NCBI GenBank assembly: GCA_964406445.1
Contig: CAYORU010000017.1
Coordinates: 1 to 64,000, forward strand
Reading direction: 5' to 3'
DNA from: SG8-30 sp964406445
GTDB lineage: Bacteria > Pseudomonadota > Gammaproteobacteria > Steroidobacterales > Steroidobacteraceae
Length of the DNA: 64,000 nucleotides
Positions within the stretch are counted from its first letter, which is position 1; every line of letters begins with the position of its first letter. The notes under the pieces were generated by a model, which made no database searches, was not told where the DNA came from, and was given only the letters and a program-made list of their open reading frames with translations. Of the stretch, positions 1 through 8,541 are shown piece by piece. The position numbers were made by a program, and so were the translations under genes.

Positions 1-51
1 AATCAGCCTTCCAGCGTCAGAAGGTGTAAACAACGTCCTTAGAAATCACAG

Positions 52-1449
52 CTAGACGGCGCGGGAGAAGCGCGGCTGCGGCGCGGCCTGGTGCGCGGCG
101 AGGTAGTGGTCGAAGCACATCGCCACGTTGCGCATGAGCAGACGCCCGATCGGCGTGAGCTCGAAACCGCGTTCCTGCATCACGACGAGCCCGTCGGCGG
201 CGAGCGGCTCGAGCGAGGCGATCTCGCGCGCGAAGTAGTCCTCGAAGCGCACCGGCCAGGCGCCCTCGATGGGCGCGTAGTCCACGCGGGCGCGGCACAT
301 GATGTCCTGGATCACCGCGCGACGCAGGCGGTCGTCGTCGCTGAGCGCGAGGCCGCGGTGCACGGCGAGGTGGCCGGAGTCGATCGCGCGGTAGTAGTCG
401 TGAAGCGTCTTGTAGTTCTGCGCGTAGTGGTCGCCCAGCTTGCCGATCGAGCTCACGCCGAGGGCCACCAGGTCGCAATCCGCGTGGGTCGAATAGCCCT
501 GGAAGTTGCGGTGCAGCGAGCCCTCGCCGAGGGCCACCGCCAGCTCGTCGCCGGGCAGCGCGAAATGGTCCATGCCGATGTAGACGTAGCCGGCGCCGGT
601 CAGCTTCTCGATGGTCAGCTCGAGCAGCGCGAGTTTCTCGGCGCCGCTCGGGATGTCCTCGGACTTGATGCGCTTCTGCGGCTTGAACATGTGCGGAAGG
701 TGCGCGTAGCTGTAGACCGCGAAGCGGTCCGGGCGCGCGGCGATGGTCATGTCGAGCGTCCTGGCGAAGCGCGCCCGGTCCTGCTTCGGCAGTCCGTAGA
801 TCAGGTCCACGCTCACCGACTTGTAGCCGGCGCGGCGCGCCCGCTCCATGATCGCGAAGGTCTGCCCGGGCGACTGGACCCGATTGACGGCCTGCTGCAC
901 CTCCGGGTCGAAGTCCTGGATGCCGAGGCTCATGCGGTTCAGTCCCGCGCGCGCCAGCAGGTCCACGGTGTCGAGATCGCAGCTGCGCGGATCGATCTCG
1001 ATGGAGAACTCGCGGCCCTCGTCCTCGCGCAGGCGGAAATGCCACCCGAGCTTCTTGAGCAGATCCTCGAGCTGCCAGGGGTTCAGGAAAGTCGGCGTGC
1101 CGCCGCCGAAGTGCAGCTGGTCGACGCTGCGGTCCTTGTCGAACAGCTCCGCCTGCAGTTCGATCTCACGGTACAGGCGCACGAGGTAGTTCTCGGCCTG
1201 CTCGCGGCTGCGGGTGATCACCTTGTTGCAGCCGCAGTAGAAGCAGGGGCTCGCGCAGAACGGGATGTGCACGTAGAGCGACAGCGGCGCCGGGGGCCGG
1301 GCGCCATTGGTCCCGGCCGCGGCCGCGCGATACTCGGCCTCGCGGAACCCGTCGTGGAACTGCACGGCGGTCGGATAGGACGTATACCGGGGGCCCGGCC
1401 GGTCGTAGCGCCTGACGAGGTCGGCATCGAACTTGACGGAGGTTTCCAT
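52..1449 (-). CDS. hemN: Oxygen-independent coproporphyrinogen III dehydrogenase (HemN)
   Basis: Radical-SAM enzyme that converts coproporphyrinogen III to protoporphyrinogen IX without oxygen, in cytosolic haem and bacteriochlorophyll synthesis. The protein has 465 aa, the usual HemN length. The cluster motif HIPFCASPCFYCGC places Cys at about 65, 69, 72 and 74, nearly the spacing of E. coli HemN; GGGTPTFL follows. I chose the internal ATG at 1449 because the protein then starts METSVKFDADL just ahead of the family segment RYDRPGPRYTSYPTA; an upstream ATG at 1512 would add 21 unrelated residues. It is divergent from the TonB-like gene at 1575. An oxygen-independent enzyme fits a phototroph that makes pigment at low oxygen. 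I saw no FNR box in the 125-bp divergent gap. Confidence 0.95.
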   Translation of the reverse strand: METSVKFDADLVRRYDRPGPRYTSYPTAVQFHDGFREAEYRAAAAGTNGARPPAPLSLYVHIPFCASPCFYCGCNKVITRSREQAENYLVRLYREIELQAELFDKDRSVDQLHFGGGTPTFLNPWQLEDLLKKLGWHFRLREDEGREFSIEIDPRSCDLDTVDLLARAGLNRMSLGIQDFDPEVQQAVNRVQSPGQTFAIMERARRAGYKSVSVDLIYGLPKQDRARFARTLDMTIAARPDRFAVYSYAHLPHMFKPQKRIKSEDIPSGAEKLALLELTIEKLTGAGYVYIGMDHFALPGDELAVALGEGSLHRNFQGYSTHADCDLVALGVSSIGKLGDHYAQNYKTLHDYYRAIDSGHLAVHRGLALSDDDRLRRAVIQDIMCRARVDYAPIEGAWPVRFEDYFAREIASLEPLAADGLVVMQERGFELTPIGRLLMRNVAMCFDHYLAAHQAAPQPRFSRAV

Positions 1450-1574
1450 GGCGATCACCGGCGGGCGGCAGGCCCTGTTCCTGGTCGGATACGCTAATCG
1501 CCTGGTGGTCACCCGGGCAGACGCACATGTACGGATCGGTGACCGCCAGGCGGGCGGCCGCTAAGCTTCCCCCA

Positions 1575-2648
1575 ATGCGCTTCGGCCTCGTCGCGGCCCT
1601 GGCCCTCCTGCCGCTCGCGGCCGGGGCATGGGGCTGGCCCTCCTGCCTCGACCCGTTGCTCACGTCACCCGTGGCGCTCGAACGCGAGGCGCCGGCCTAC
1701 CCGGAGGCGGCCCGTCTCGCGAACGCCGAAGGCAGCGTCGAGGTGGCATTCACGGTGCTGGCGAGCGGCGGCGTCGGCTGGATCCGGCTGGTCAACGCCG
1801 AGCCCTCGGGATTCTTCGAGCAGGCCGCGCTCGAGGGCGTGCGGGGCTGGCGCTTCACGCCCGCGACCCGCGACGGCCTGCCGGTCGAGTGCCGGGTGAA
1901 GACCCGGCTGCGGTTCACGCTGGCGGACGTGGCGACGCTCGTGGCCGGCGGGCCTGCGGCCGAGGGCCTCGCGCCACCCGCCTACCCGGCCGCCGCGCGC
2001 GCCGCACGCCTCGAGGGCCACGTCGAGTTGCGGGTCACCGTATCGCCCGATGGCCGGGTCACCCAGGCCGAGGTCGTCGCCGCCATGCCGCGCGGCGATT
2101 TCGAGCGCGCCGCGCTCGAGGCGGTCCGCGGCTGGCGCCTGCCGCCGGCGGACGCGTCGCGGAGCCTGCGCCGCCGCTTCGAGTTCAGCCTGCCCGACAG
2201 CCCACCGCGGCCCCCGGCCGCCACCCTGATCGCGGCTGCGCCGCTGCCGTCCGAGGCCTGCTCGGACGGGGTCGCCGGCTGGGTGCGTCTCGAAATCGAC
2301 ACGGATGCCGACGGCCGCATCCTCGAGGCGCGGGTCGTTGAAGCCGAGCCGGCCGGGCTGTTCGACGCGACGGCGGTCTCCATCGCCCGGCGTTCGCGCG
2401 TCGCCCCCGCCTGGCGCGACGGACACCCGATCGCGGCGACCGGGCTCTTGACCCTGAACTTCAGCCCGGACTCGACCGCCTGTCCGGGCGAGGCCGCGGG
2501 GGACGGCATGCGCTCGCCCCGCCGGGGGCCCGCGCCGCGGGTCTCCGGCACCGACATCCCCGGTCGCGGCGAACCGCCGGACCCGGTTAACATCGCCGGC
2601 CTCGCGGCCGCCGACCGGCCGCCCAGGAATCCAGGGACACGACGATGA
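1575..2648 (+). CDS. Exported protein with three TonB C-terminal-like repeats
   Basis: This is a protein of 357 aa. Residues 1-19 (MRFGLVAALALLPLAAGAWG) look like a cleaved signal peptide, so I start at the ATG at 1575 rather than 1527. Three segments resemble the TonB C-terminal fold, each with a YPEAAR- or YPAAAR-like entry or its remnant, a GSVEV / GHVEL / GWVRL strand and a GVRGWRF-like end: about residues 40-130, 135-210 and 225-305. There is no N-terminal membrane anchor or Pro-rich linker, so it is not an ordinary TonB. The last 55 residues are Pro/Arg/Gly-rich and look disordered. Its stop overlaps the ATG of the S46 peptidase (ATGA), so the two are translationally coupled. The function is unknown. 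Confidence 0.75.
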   Translation: MRFGLVAALALLPLAAGAWGWPSCLDPLLTSPVALEREAPAYPEAARLANAEGSVEVAFTVLASGGVGWIRLVNAEPSGFFEQAALEGVRGWRFTPATRDGLPVECRVKTRLRFTLADVATLVAGGPAAEGLAPPAYPAAARAARLEGHVELRVTVSPDGRVTQAEVVAAMPRGDFERAALEAVRGWRLPPADASRSLRRRFEFSLPDSPPRPPAATLIAAAPLPSEACSDGVAGWVRLEIDTDADGRILEARVVEAEPAGLFDATAVSIARRSRVAPAWRDGHPIAATGLLTLNFSPDSTACPGEAAGDGMRSPRRGPAPRVSGTDIPGRGEPPDPVNIAGLAAADRPPRNPGTRR

Positions 2649-4708
2649 AGAGACTCACGATTTTCCTCGCAGCGGCCGTCCTGCCCGGCCTCGCGGTGGC
2701 AGACGAAGGCATGTGGACCTTCGACAACCCGCCTACGGCGGCGATCAAGGCGCGCTACGGCGTGGAGCTCGGCCGCGACTGGCTCGACCGCGTGCGCGGC
2801 GCGACCGTGCGGCTGGAGTCCGGCTGCACCGGCTCGTTCATCTCGCCGACCGGCCTGATCCTCACCAACCACCACTGCGCCGAGGACTGCATCGCCCAGA
2901 ACTCGAGCGCGGAGCGCGACCTGCTGGGCAAGGGCTTCCTGGCCGCGGGCCGCGGCGAGGAGCTGCGCTGCCAGGGCGACGCGGCCTCCGTGCTGGTGCG
3001 GACCGAGGACGTGACCGCGCAGGTCAAGGCCGCCGCGGAAGGCCTCGAGCCCGGCAAGGCGGTCGAGGCGCGCCGGGCCGAGCTGATCCGGCTCGAGCAG
3101 GCCTGCGAGGAAGCCTCGCGCGCCGACGCGTCCACCGGGCCGCTCAAGTGCGAGGCGGTCACGCTCTACCAGGGCGGCCAGTACTGGCTGTACGCCTACA
3201 AGCGCTACGACGACGTCCGCCTCGTGTTCGCACCCGAGCAGGACATCGCCGCCTTCGGCGGCGACGTGGACAACTTCCAGTTCCCGCGCTGGAGCCTGGA
3301 CATGACGATCCTGCGCGCCTACGAGGACGGCGGGCCGGCGAAGACGCCGGGCCACCTGCGCGTCGACTGGAAGGGCGCCGCCGCCGCCGAGCCCGTCTTC
3401 GTCTCGGGCCATCCGGGCACGACCCAGCGACTCATGACGCGCGCCGAGCTCGACGCCCAGCGCGACGTCATGCTGCCCTTCTGGCTGCTGCGCTTCTCCG
3501 AGCTGCGCGGCCGGATGATCCAGTTCGGCAAGGGCAGCGACGAGTCGCTGCGCCGCGCCACCTCCTACCTGAACTCCGTCGAGAACGCGATCAAGGTGCG
3601 GCGCAAGCAGCTCGACGCGCTGAACGAGGACTCGCTGTTCGAGAAGAAGGCCGTCGAGGAGGCGCGGCTCGCCGCGGCGCTGTCGGCGGGTCCCGACGCC
3701 AGCGCGTACGCGCTGGTCGAGGAGGCGATGCGCGTGTATCGCGACATCCACGTCCTCCACACCTTCCTCGAGGGTGGCGGCGGCTTCAACAGCGAGCTGT
3801 TCGGCTACGCCCGGACTCTGGTGCGCGCGGCCGCCGAACGCGCCAAGCCGAACGCAGAGCGGCAGAGCGCCTACAGCGACGCGCGCCTGCCCGCGATCGA
3901 GAGCGCGCTGCGCGCCGAGACGCCCTACTACGCCGACTTCGACCAGGTGCGCCTGTCGTTCTCGCTCGAGCGCATGCGCGAGTGGCTGGGCCCGGACGAC
4001 CCGGTGGTGCGGCAGGTGTTCGGCCGCGACACGCCCGATACGCTCGCGGCCAGGCTGATCGCCGGCTCGCGGCTTGCCGACCCGGCGGCGCGGGTGGCGC
4101 TCTACGAGGGCGGGCAGGCCGCGATCGAGGCGAGCGACGACGCGATGATCCGGCTCGCGGCCGTGCTCGAGCCGGCCGCGACGGCGCTGCGCAAGCGCAT
4201 GGAGGACGAGGTGGAGGGCCCGACCCGCAGGGCGCAGGAAGCGCTCGCCGCCGCCCGCTTCGCCACGCTCGGCACCTCCGTCTATCCGGACGCCACCTTC
4301 ACGCTGCGCCTCTCCTACGGCGCCGTGGAAGGCTGGGTCGAGCAGGGCAGCGCGGTCGCACCCTTCACGACGCTCGACCGGCTGTTCGAGCGCGCCACCG
4401 GCCGGCCGCCCTTCCGTATCCCCGAGAGCTGGCTCGGCAAGTCGCACCAGCTCGACATGTCGACGCCGGTGAACTTCGTGGCCACGCTCGACATCGTCGG
4501 CGGCAACTCGGGCAGCCCCATCGTCAACGCCCGCGGCGACATCGTCGGCCTCGCCTTCGACGGCAACATCCACTCGATCGCCGGCGGCTACGGCTACGAT
4601 CCCGGGAACAACCGCGCCATCGGCGTGGACGTCCGCGCGATGCGCGCCGCCCTCGGGCAGGTCTACGGCGCGAAGGCGCTGCTCGCGGAAATCGACCGCC
4701 GGCAGTGA
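2645..4708 (+). CDS. S46 family dipeptidyl-peptidase (DPP7/DPP11-like)
   Basis: Exported serine exopeptidase that releases dipeptides from oligopeptides in the periplasm. It has 687 aa, close to the usual ~700, with a signal peptide at residues 1-19. The catalytic triad is visible: His in LTNHHCAED (about 77), Asp in GDVDNFQFPRW (about 205) and Ser in GGNSGSP (near 620). In this family the residue 18 positions after the catalytic Ser sets P1 preference: Arg in acidic-specific DPP11 and Gly in DPP7. Here that position is Gly (AFDGN), so I infer preference for hydrophobic P1 residues. The start overlaps the preceding TonB-repeat gene by 4 nt. Confidence 0.93.
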   Translation: MKRLTIFLAAAVLPGLAVADEGMWTFDNPPTAAIKARYGVELGRDWLDRVRGATVRLESGCTGSFISPTGLILTNHHCAEDCIAQNSSAERDLLGKGFLAAGRGEELRCQGDAASVLVRTEDVTAQVKAAAEGLEPGKAVEARRAELIRLEQACEEASRADASTGPLKCEAVTLYQGGQYWLYAYKRYDDVRLVFAPEQDIAAFGGDVDNFQFPRWSLDMTILRAYEDGGPAKTPGHLRVDWKGAAAAEPVFVSGHPGTTQRLMTRAELDAQRDVMLPFWLLRFSELRGRMIQFGKGSDESLRRATSYLNSVENAIKVRRKQLDALNEDSLFEKKAVEEARLAAALSAGPDASAYALVEEAMRVYRDIHVLHTFLEGGGGFNSELFGYARTLVRAAAERAKPNAERQSAYSDARLPAIESALRAETPYYADFDQVRLSFSLERMREWLGPDDPVVRQVFGRDTPDTLAARLIAGSRLADPAARVALYEGGQAAIEASDDAMIRLAAVLEPAATALRKRMEDEVEGPTRRAQEALAAARFATLGTSVYPDATFTLRLSYGAVEGWVEQGSAVAPFTTLDRLFERATGRPPFRIPESWLGKSHQLDMSTPVNFVATLDIVGGNSGSPIVNARGDIVGLAFDGNIHSIAGGYGYDPGNNRAIGVDVRAMRAALGQVYGAKALLAEIDRRQ

Positions 4709-4715
4709 GCGCGGC

Positions 4716-5378
4716 TCAGCCGGGCCAGAGGCGGCGCAGGAGCTCCAGCGCCGCCTCTGGATTCATGCCGGCACGGACGACGAGCGCCAGCAGCACGCCG
4801 ATGTACAGCGCCGAGAGCAGCGCGACGGCGTAGCCGGCGAGCAGCAGCGCGCCGTCGCGCTCGGCCATGCCGATGCACAGCAGCATGATGGCGACGGCCG
4901 GCAGCGTGTTGGCGAGCGGCACGAGCGGCAGCGGCGCCATCAGCAGCAGCACCGCGAGGACGAGCACCGCGCCGTTGGCGACGTTGACGGCGGGTGACGC
5001 GGTCAGCGCGAGCAGCCGCGGCCGGAACAGGTGCTCGAGCCGGGCCGCCCAGTGCGCGCAGCGGCCGAGCACCTGCTGCACCGTGGTGGACGGCAACGCG
5101 TGCGACAGCAGCCGCTCGGGCAGCCACGGCACCCGGTTCAGGGTGATGGCGACGCCGATCAGGAGCATCGGCAGCCCGAGCGCGGTGCTCATCATCGGCA
5201 GCGACACCGGCAGCAGGAACGGCGAGGCGAGGATCGCGCAGAAGACGAGCAGCCCCTGCTCGCCGACGAGCGTCAGCAGCTCGCGCAGCGTGACCGCGTG
5301 GCCGCGTACGGCGGCGGCCGTCGTGGCGAGCGCCACCGACAGGCGGGTCTCCGGATTTCGGATGCGGACGACGGTCAT
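4716..5378 (-). CDS. ExoD family membrane protein
   Basis: The protein has 220 aa with several hydrophobic segments: GLLVFCAILASPFLLPVSLP, GAVLVLAVLLLMAPLPLVPL, LPAVAIMLLCIGMA and LLLAGYAVALLSALYIGVLL. The order, and the short motif LTLVGEQGLLVF near the N-terminus, match ExoD, named from rhizobial exopolysaccharide and alkali-tolerance mutants. Its biochemical activity is not established. I use the ATG at 5378 (MTVVRIRNPE); a start at 5456 is also open but adds an Ala-rich extension. It converges on the S46 peptidase with a 7-nt gap and lies behind the 2OG oxygenase on the same strand. Confidence 0.8.
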   Translation of the reverse strand: MTVVRIRNPETRLSVALATTAAAVRGHAVTLRELLTLVGEQGLLVFCAILASPFLLPVSLPMMSTALGLPMLLIGVAITLNRVPWLPERLLSHALPSTTVQQVLGRCAHWAARLEHLFRPRLLALTASPAVNVANGAVLVLAVLLLMAPLPLVPLANTLPAVAIMLLCIGMAERDGALLLAGYAVALLSALYIGVLLALVVRAGMNPEAALELLRRLWPG

Positions 5379-5459
5379 GCGGCGGTGCCCGGGCCTTGCG
5401 GATCGCCAGCATCCCGGAGCCGGCGCGGCCTGTGCAAGCGCCGCGGCGCGAACCACGTC

Positions 5460-6200
5460 TCAGGATCGGCTGCGAAGCCAGCCGGTGATGCTGTAGCGGC
5501 CGCCGGCCGCGAAGCTCGCGACCTGCGTCACGGTGTGCGGGGTCGGCACGCGCATCAGGTTCAGCGCGTTGAACGCCGGCCCGAACGCCTCGGCGACGTG
5601 CCCGTAGGGGTCCGGGAACGCGAGCAGTCCGCCCCAGTCCACGCGCCAGTCGGGCGTGAAGTTGAGCACGTAGGCCACGTGGCGGTGCTTGCCTTCGACG
5701 GCGTCGTCGTGGGTCGTCAGGAAATCCCCGGGCCGGTACAGCGTCGCCTGCGCATCGGCGAAGGAAATCTGCGCGACGCCCGTCACGCGCCGCGCGAAGT
5801 CGAGGAAGGGCGGCGAATTGAGGAACGCCAGCACGCGCATCAGGTAGTGGTCGCGGTGCTGGCCCGCGTCCCAGGCCTCGTCGAGGCGGAAGTTGCTGTA
5901 CCGGTAGGCGAAGCCGCGCGCCGCCGCGCGCTCGGTCGAGGCGACCACCGCCGCCCGCTCCCCGGCGGGCAGCGCGTCGAGCGACGGGACCGGCAGGTCG
6001 CGGCTGCCGGTCTCGTCGCCGACCGCGTAGCTCCAGGGCGTCTCCTCCGCGAGCGCGCGGTGGATGCGCGTCGCCGCGGCGGGCGCGAGGATGCCGGCGA
6101 TGTGCACCCGCCCCGACTGGCGGTAGACGCGCTCGATCAGCCCCGCGTCCGCGCGGGGATCGAGGCTGATCGCAGGGTCGCTGACCGCCGTTGCGTTCAC
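5460..6200 (-). CDS. 2OG-Fe(II) oxygenase, prolyl-hydroxylase-like
   Basis: Likely cytosolic 2-oxoglutarate- and iron-dependent oxygenase of 246 aa. The iron triad is visible as HDD (in LTTHDDAVEG) and the distal His in VPTPHTVTQV; the Arg that binds 2-oxoglutarate follows in GGRYSITGW. The segment YVLNFTPDWRVDWGGLLAF resembles the Tpa1/OGFOD1 branch of prolyl hydroxylases, some of which hydroxylate a ribosomal-protein proline. That substrate is only an analogy here. It lies 45 nt downstream of the deformylase on the same strand and may be the distal gene of the LH2 transcription unit. No signal peptide. Confidence 0.85.
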   Translation of the reverse strand: MNATAVSDPAISLDPRADAGLIERVYRQSGRVHIAGILAPAAATRIHRALAEETPWSYAVGDETGSRDLPVPSLDALPAGERAAVVASTERAAARGFAYRYSNFRLDEAWDAGQHRDHYLMRVLAFLNSPPFLDFARRVTGVAQISFADAQATLYRPGDFLTTHDDAVEGKHRHVAYVLNFTPDWRVDWGGLLAFPDPYGHVAEAFGPAFNALNLMRVPTPHTVTQVASFAAGGRYSITGWLRSRS

Positions 6201-6245
6201 CGTCGCGATGATAGCCGAGGCGCCGGCGCGGGCGGCGCCCGCGGC

Positions 6246-6752
6246 TCAGCCGGCGACGGCGCGGGCGCGCGCCGCTGCGCCGAGGCGCAGCCGGAGCCGG
6301 CGGAAGATCGACAGGCGATCGGTCAACAGGCGTCCATCGAGGTGATCCACCTCGTGCTGCAGGCAGACCGCGCGCATGCCCTCGACGCGGCGCTCGAAGG
6401 CGGCGCCCGCGTGGTCGCGGGCCCGCACGACGAGCTGCGTCGCGCGCACCACGTTGCCGGCGACGCCCGGCACCGACAGGCAGCTCTCCTCGACCAGCCC
6501 GGGCGCCGCGCGCTCGAGGAGCTCCGGGTTGATGTAGACCTCGGGCGGCTCGACGCCGCCGGAGAGATCCATCACCAGCACGCGCCGGCGGTCCCCGACC
6601 TGCGGCGCCGAGAGTCCGATGCCGCCCGAGGCGCGCAGCGTGTCGCCCAGGTCGGCGACCAGGCGGGCGAGATCGGCATCGAAGTCCGCCACGGGCGCGG
6701 CGCAGAGGCGCAGGCGCGGGTCGGGATACTCGAGGATCGGCAGCACGGCCAT
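6246..6752 (-). CDS. def: Peptide deformylase
   Basis: Removes the formyl group from the N-terminal Met of nascent proteins. It has 168 aa, the usual size. All three family motifs are present: GIGLSAPQVG (Ser replaces the common Ala of GLAAPQ), EESCLSVPG with the metal-binding Cys, and QHEVDHLDG with the HExxH metal site. The gene starts only 13 nt after the pucC stop on the same strand, so it is probably co-transcribed with the LH2 genes. The housekeeping copy normally sits next to fmt; fmt is at the far right edge of this window and its upstream neighbour is not visible. This is therefore probably a second def. Confidence 0.95.
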   Translation of the reverse strand: MAVLPILEYPDPRLRLCAAPVADFDADLARLVADLGDTLRASGGIGLSAPQVGDRRRVLVMDLSGGVEPPEVYINPELLERAAPGLVEESCLSVPGVAGNVVRATQLVVRARDHAGAAFERRVEGMRAVCLQHEVDHLDGRLLTDRLSIFRRLRLRLGAAARARAVAG

Positions 6753-6765
6753 GCGCGGGCGCCCT

Positions 6766-8250
6766 TCAGCTCGCCCGGCCGCCGCCCGGGCCGCCGCTCG
6801 CCAAGGTCGCCGGCGCGGCCTCGAGCGCGGGCCGCGCCCGCGCGCGGCCGCGGCTCAGCGTGGCGCGGCGGATCAGCGGCAGCGCGGCGACCATCGCGAT
6901 CACGAGCAGGGTGATCTCGAGCGAGTAGACGGCGAGGTAGCCGTTGGCCGCGCCGGCCAGCCCGAACGGGCCCGGCTCGTCGCCGACGGTCGCATTGACG
7001 AGATCCCGAAGGGTGCCGGACAGCGCCACGCCGAGGCCTGCAGCGGTCGCCTGCACGGCGCCCCAGGCGCCGAGCGCGAGACCCGCCTGCTCCTTCGGCG
7101 CGCGCTGCATGGTGGCGGTCAGCGTGCCGTGGCCGAACAGCGCGCCGCCCATGCCGATCAGGAAGTTCCCCGCGAGGAACAGCCCCGTCGTGCCGAGCGG
7201 CGCCGCGGCGATCACGAGCAGGAAGCCGGGCACGCCCGCGACCGCGCCCGCCAGCAAGATACGATAAGGATCGGCGCCGCGGCCGAGCACGTAGGAGGCG
7301 TAGCCGAAGCCGAGCAGGCCGCCCGCCGCGAGCAGCGCGGTGAGCTTGGTGGTGGCGGCGACCTCGAGGCCCAGCACCTGCCCGCCGAAGGGCTCGAGCA
7401 GGATGTCGGCCATGCCGAAGGCCATCGTGCCGATGCCCACGACGACCAGCCGGCGCAATGCGCCGTCGCCCTGGCAGAACCGGGCCCAGGACTCGGCGAA
7501 GGTCGGGTCCGGCGGCCGCGGCGCCGCGACGCGGCGCGGACGGCGCGTTTCCTGCTTCCACATGGCGATGGCGTTCAGGACCATGGTCGCGAGCGCCACG
7601 GCCTGGATCACCTGCACCAGCCGTCCGGGCGTGAAGTCCTCGAGCGCCGCGCCGAAGGCGAGCGCGCTCGCGATCATGCCGACGAGCAGCATCACGTACA
7701 TCAGCCCGACGACCCGGGCGTGCGACTCCTGCGGCGTCAGGTCGGTGGCGAGCGCGAGGCCCGCGGTCTGCACCACGTGCACGCCCGCGCCCACGAGCAG
7801 GAACGAGGCGGCCGCGGCCACCTGCCCGATCCACACGGGATAGTTCACCGCGTCGCCCTTGCCGGCCAGCACCAGCAGCGCGAAGGGCATGATGGCGAAG
7901 CCGCCGAACTGCAGCAGCGTGCCCTTCCAGATGAACGGCACGCGCCGCCAGCCGAGCTCGCAGCGGTGGGTGTCGGACTTGTGGCCGATCAGCGCGCGAA
8001 ACGGCGCAAACGCGACCGGCAGCGCGATCATGATGCCGACCAGCGAGGCCGGCACGCCGAGCTCGACGATCATGACGCGGTTCAGCGTCCCGACGAGCAG
8101 CACGAGCGCCATGCCGACCGAGAACTGGAACAGCGACAGCCGCAGCAGCCGCGACAGCGGCAGGTCGGGTGTAGCAACGTCGGCGAACGGCAGGAAGCGC
8201 GGGCCCAGCTGGACCCACGAAGTGACGATCCTGGCGCCGAAGCGATTCAA
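6766..8250 (-). CDS. pucC: PucC family LH2 assembly / BChl delivery membrane protein
   Basis: MFS-fold membrane protein of 494 aa needed in purple bacteria for assembly of the peripheral antenna. The N-terminal region LGPRFLPFADVATPDLPL, then SLFQFSVGMALVLLVGTLNR and VFAPFRALIGHKSD-like text, matches the PucC/LhaA family closely. About twelve hydrophobic segments follow. The reading frame opens with TTG at 8250, which gives a family-like N-terminus of about 13 residues before LGPR; no ATG is available nearby. It is third in the order pucB-pucA-pucC, 134 nt after pucA with a strong hairpin in the gap, and is followed by def after 13 nt. Confidence 0.93.
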   Translation of the reverse strand: MNRFGARIVTSWVQLGPRFLPFADVATPDLPLSRLLRLSLFQFSVGMALVLLVGTLNRVMIVELGVPASLVGIMIALPVAFAPFRALIGHKSDTHRCELGWRRVPFIWKGTLLQFGGFAIMPFALLVLAGKGDAVNYPVWIGQVAAAASFLLVGAGVHVVQTAGLALATDLTPQESHARVVGLMYVMLLVGMIASALAFGAALEDFTPGRLVQVIQAVALATMVLNAIAMWKQETRRPRRVAAPRPPDPTFAESWARFCQGDGALRRLVVVGIGTMAFGMADILLEPFGGQVLGLEVAATTKLTALLAAGGLLGFGYASYVLGRGADPYRILLAGAVAGVPGFLLVIAAAPLGTTGLFLAGNFLIGMGGALFGHGTLTATMQRAPKEQAGLALGAWGAVQATAAGLGVALSGTLRDLVNATVGDEPGPFGLAGAANGYLAVYSLEITLLVIAMVAALPLIRRATLSRGRARARPALEAAPATLASGGPGGGRAS

Positions 8251-8265
8251 GTCAGAGCCACCAAG

Positions 8266-8297
8266 AGGGGGCCGGGACTTACGGCTCCCGACCCCCT
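8266..8297 (-). terminator. pucA-pucC intercistronic hairpin
   Basis: Two 12-nt arms (8266-8277 and 8286-8297) pair completely apart from one G-U, around an 8-nt loop, in the leader of pucC. On the transcript the arms are AGGGGGUCGGGA and UCCCGGCCCCCU. No U-run follows. In other purple bacteria a hairpin behind the antenna genes stabilises the short pucBA or pufBA message and reduces read-through; that role is inferred here. Confidence 0.7.
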
Positions 8298-8384
8298 AGC
8301 CGGACTCCCGCGTTTTCTTTCCGCCGGTCCGCGTGTGGCGGCGGCGACGGCGGACGCGGGGTCGCCCGGAACGGGCGAGACGGA

Positions 8385-8531
8385 TCAGCCGCCCTGCCAG
8401 TACGCGGAGAACCATGTCGTGTTCGACAGGACCGCGTAATGGACGAGCAGCGCGATCAGCGCGACCGAGCCCAGGAACAGTGGGAGACCCACCGTCGGCT
8501 TGACCACACACCAGATTCTTCCTTGGTTCAT
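8385..8531 (-). CDS. pucA: Light-harvesting LH2 alpha polypeptide
   Basis: A 48-aa single-helix antenna protein of the inner membrane that binds bacteriochlorophyll with PucB. It begins MNQGRIWCVVKP, the LH2 alpha signature. The B850-ligating His is residue 31 in LLVHYAVLS. Tyr44 and Trp45, at +13 and +14 from it, are the pair that hydrogen-bonds B850 in the Rps. acidophila structure; B800-820 types have Phe/Leu or Phe/Met there. This predicts a B800-850 spectrum. Met1 is the B800 ligand in known LH2. A GGAG ribosome site lies directly behind the pucB stop, 10 nt before this ATG. Confidence 0.95.
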   Translation of the reverse strand: MNQGRIWCVVKPTVGLPLFLGSVALIALLVHYAVLSNTTWFSAYWQGG

Positions 8532-8541
8532 GGTTTTCTCC

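Noticed and set aside
1982..4573. 863-codon minus-strand frame over the TonB-repeat and S46 genes
   Set aside because: Shadow of a clear S46 peptidase with an intact catalytic triad.
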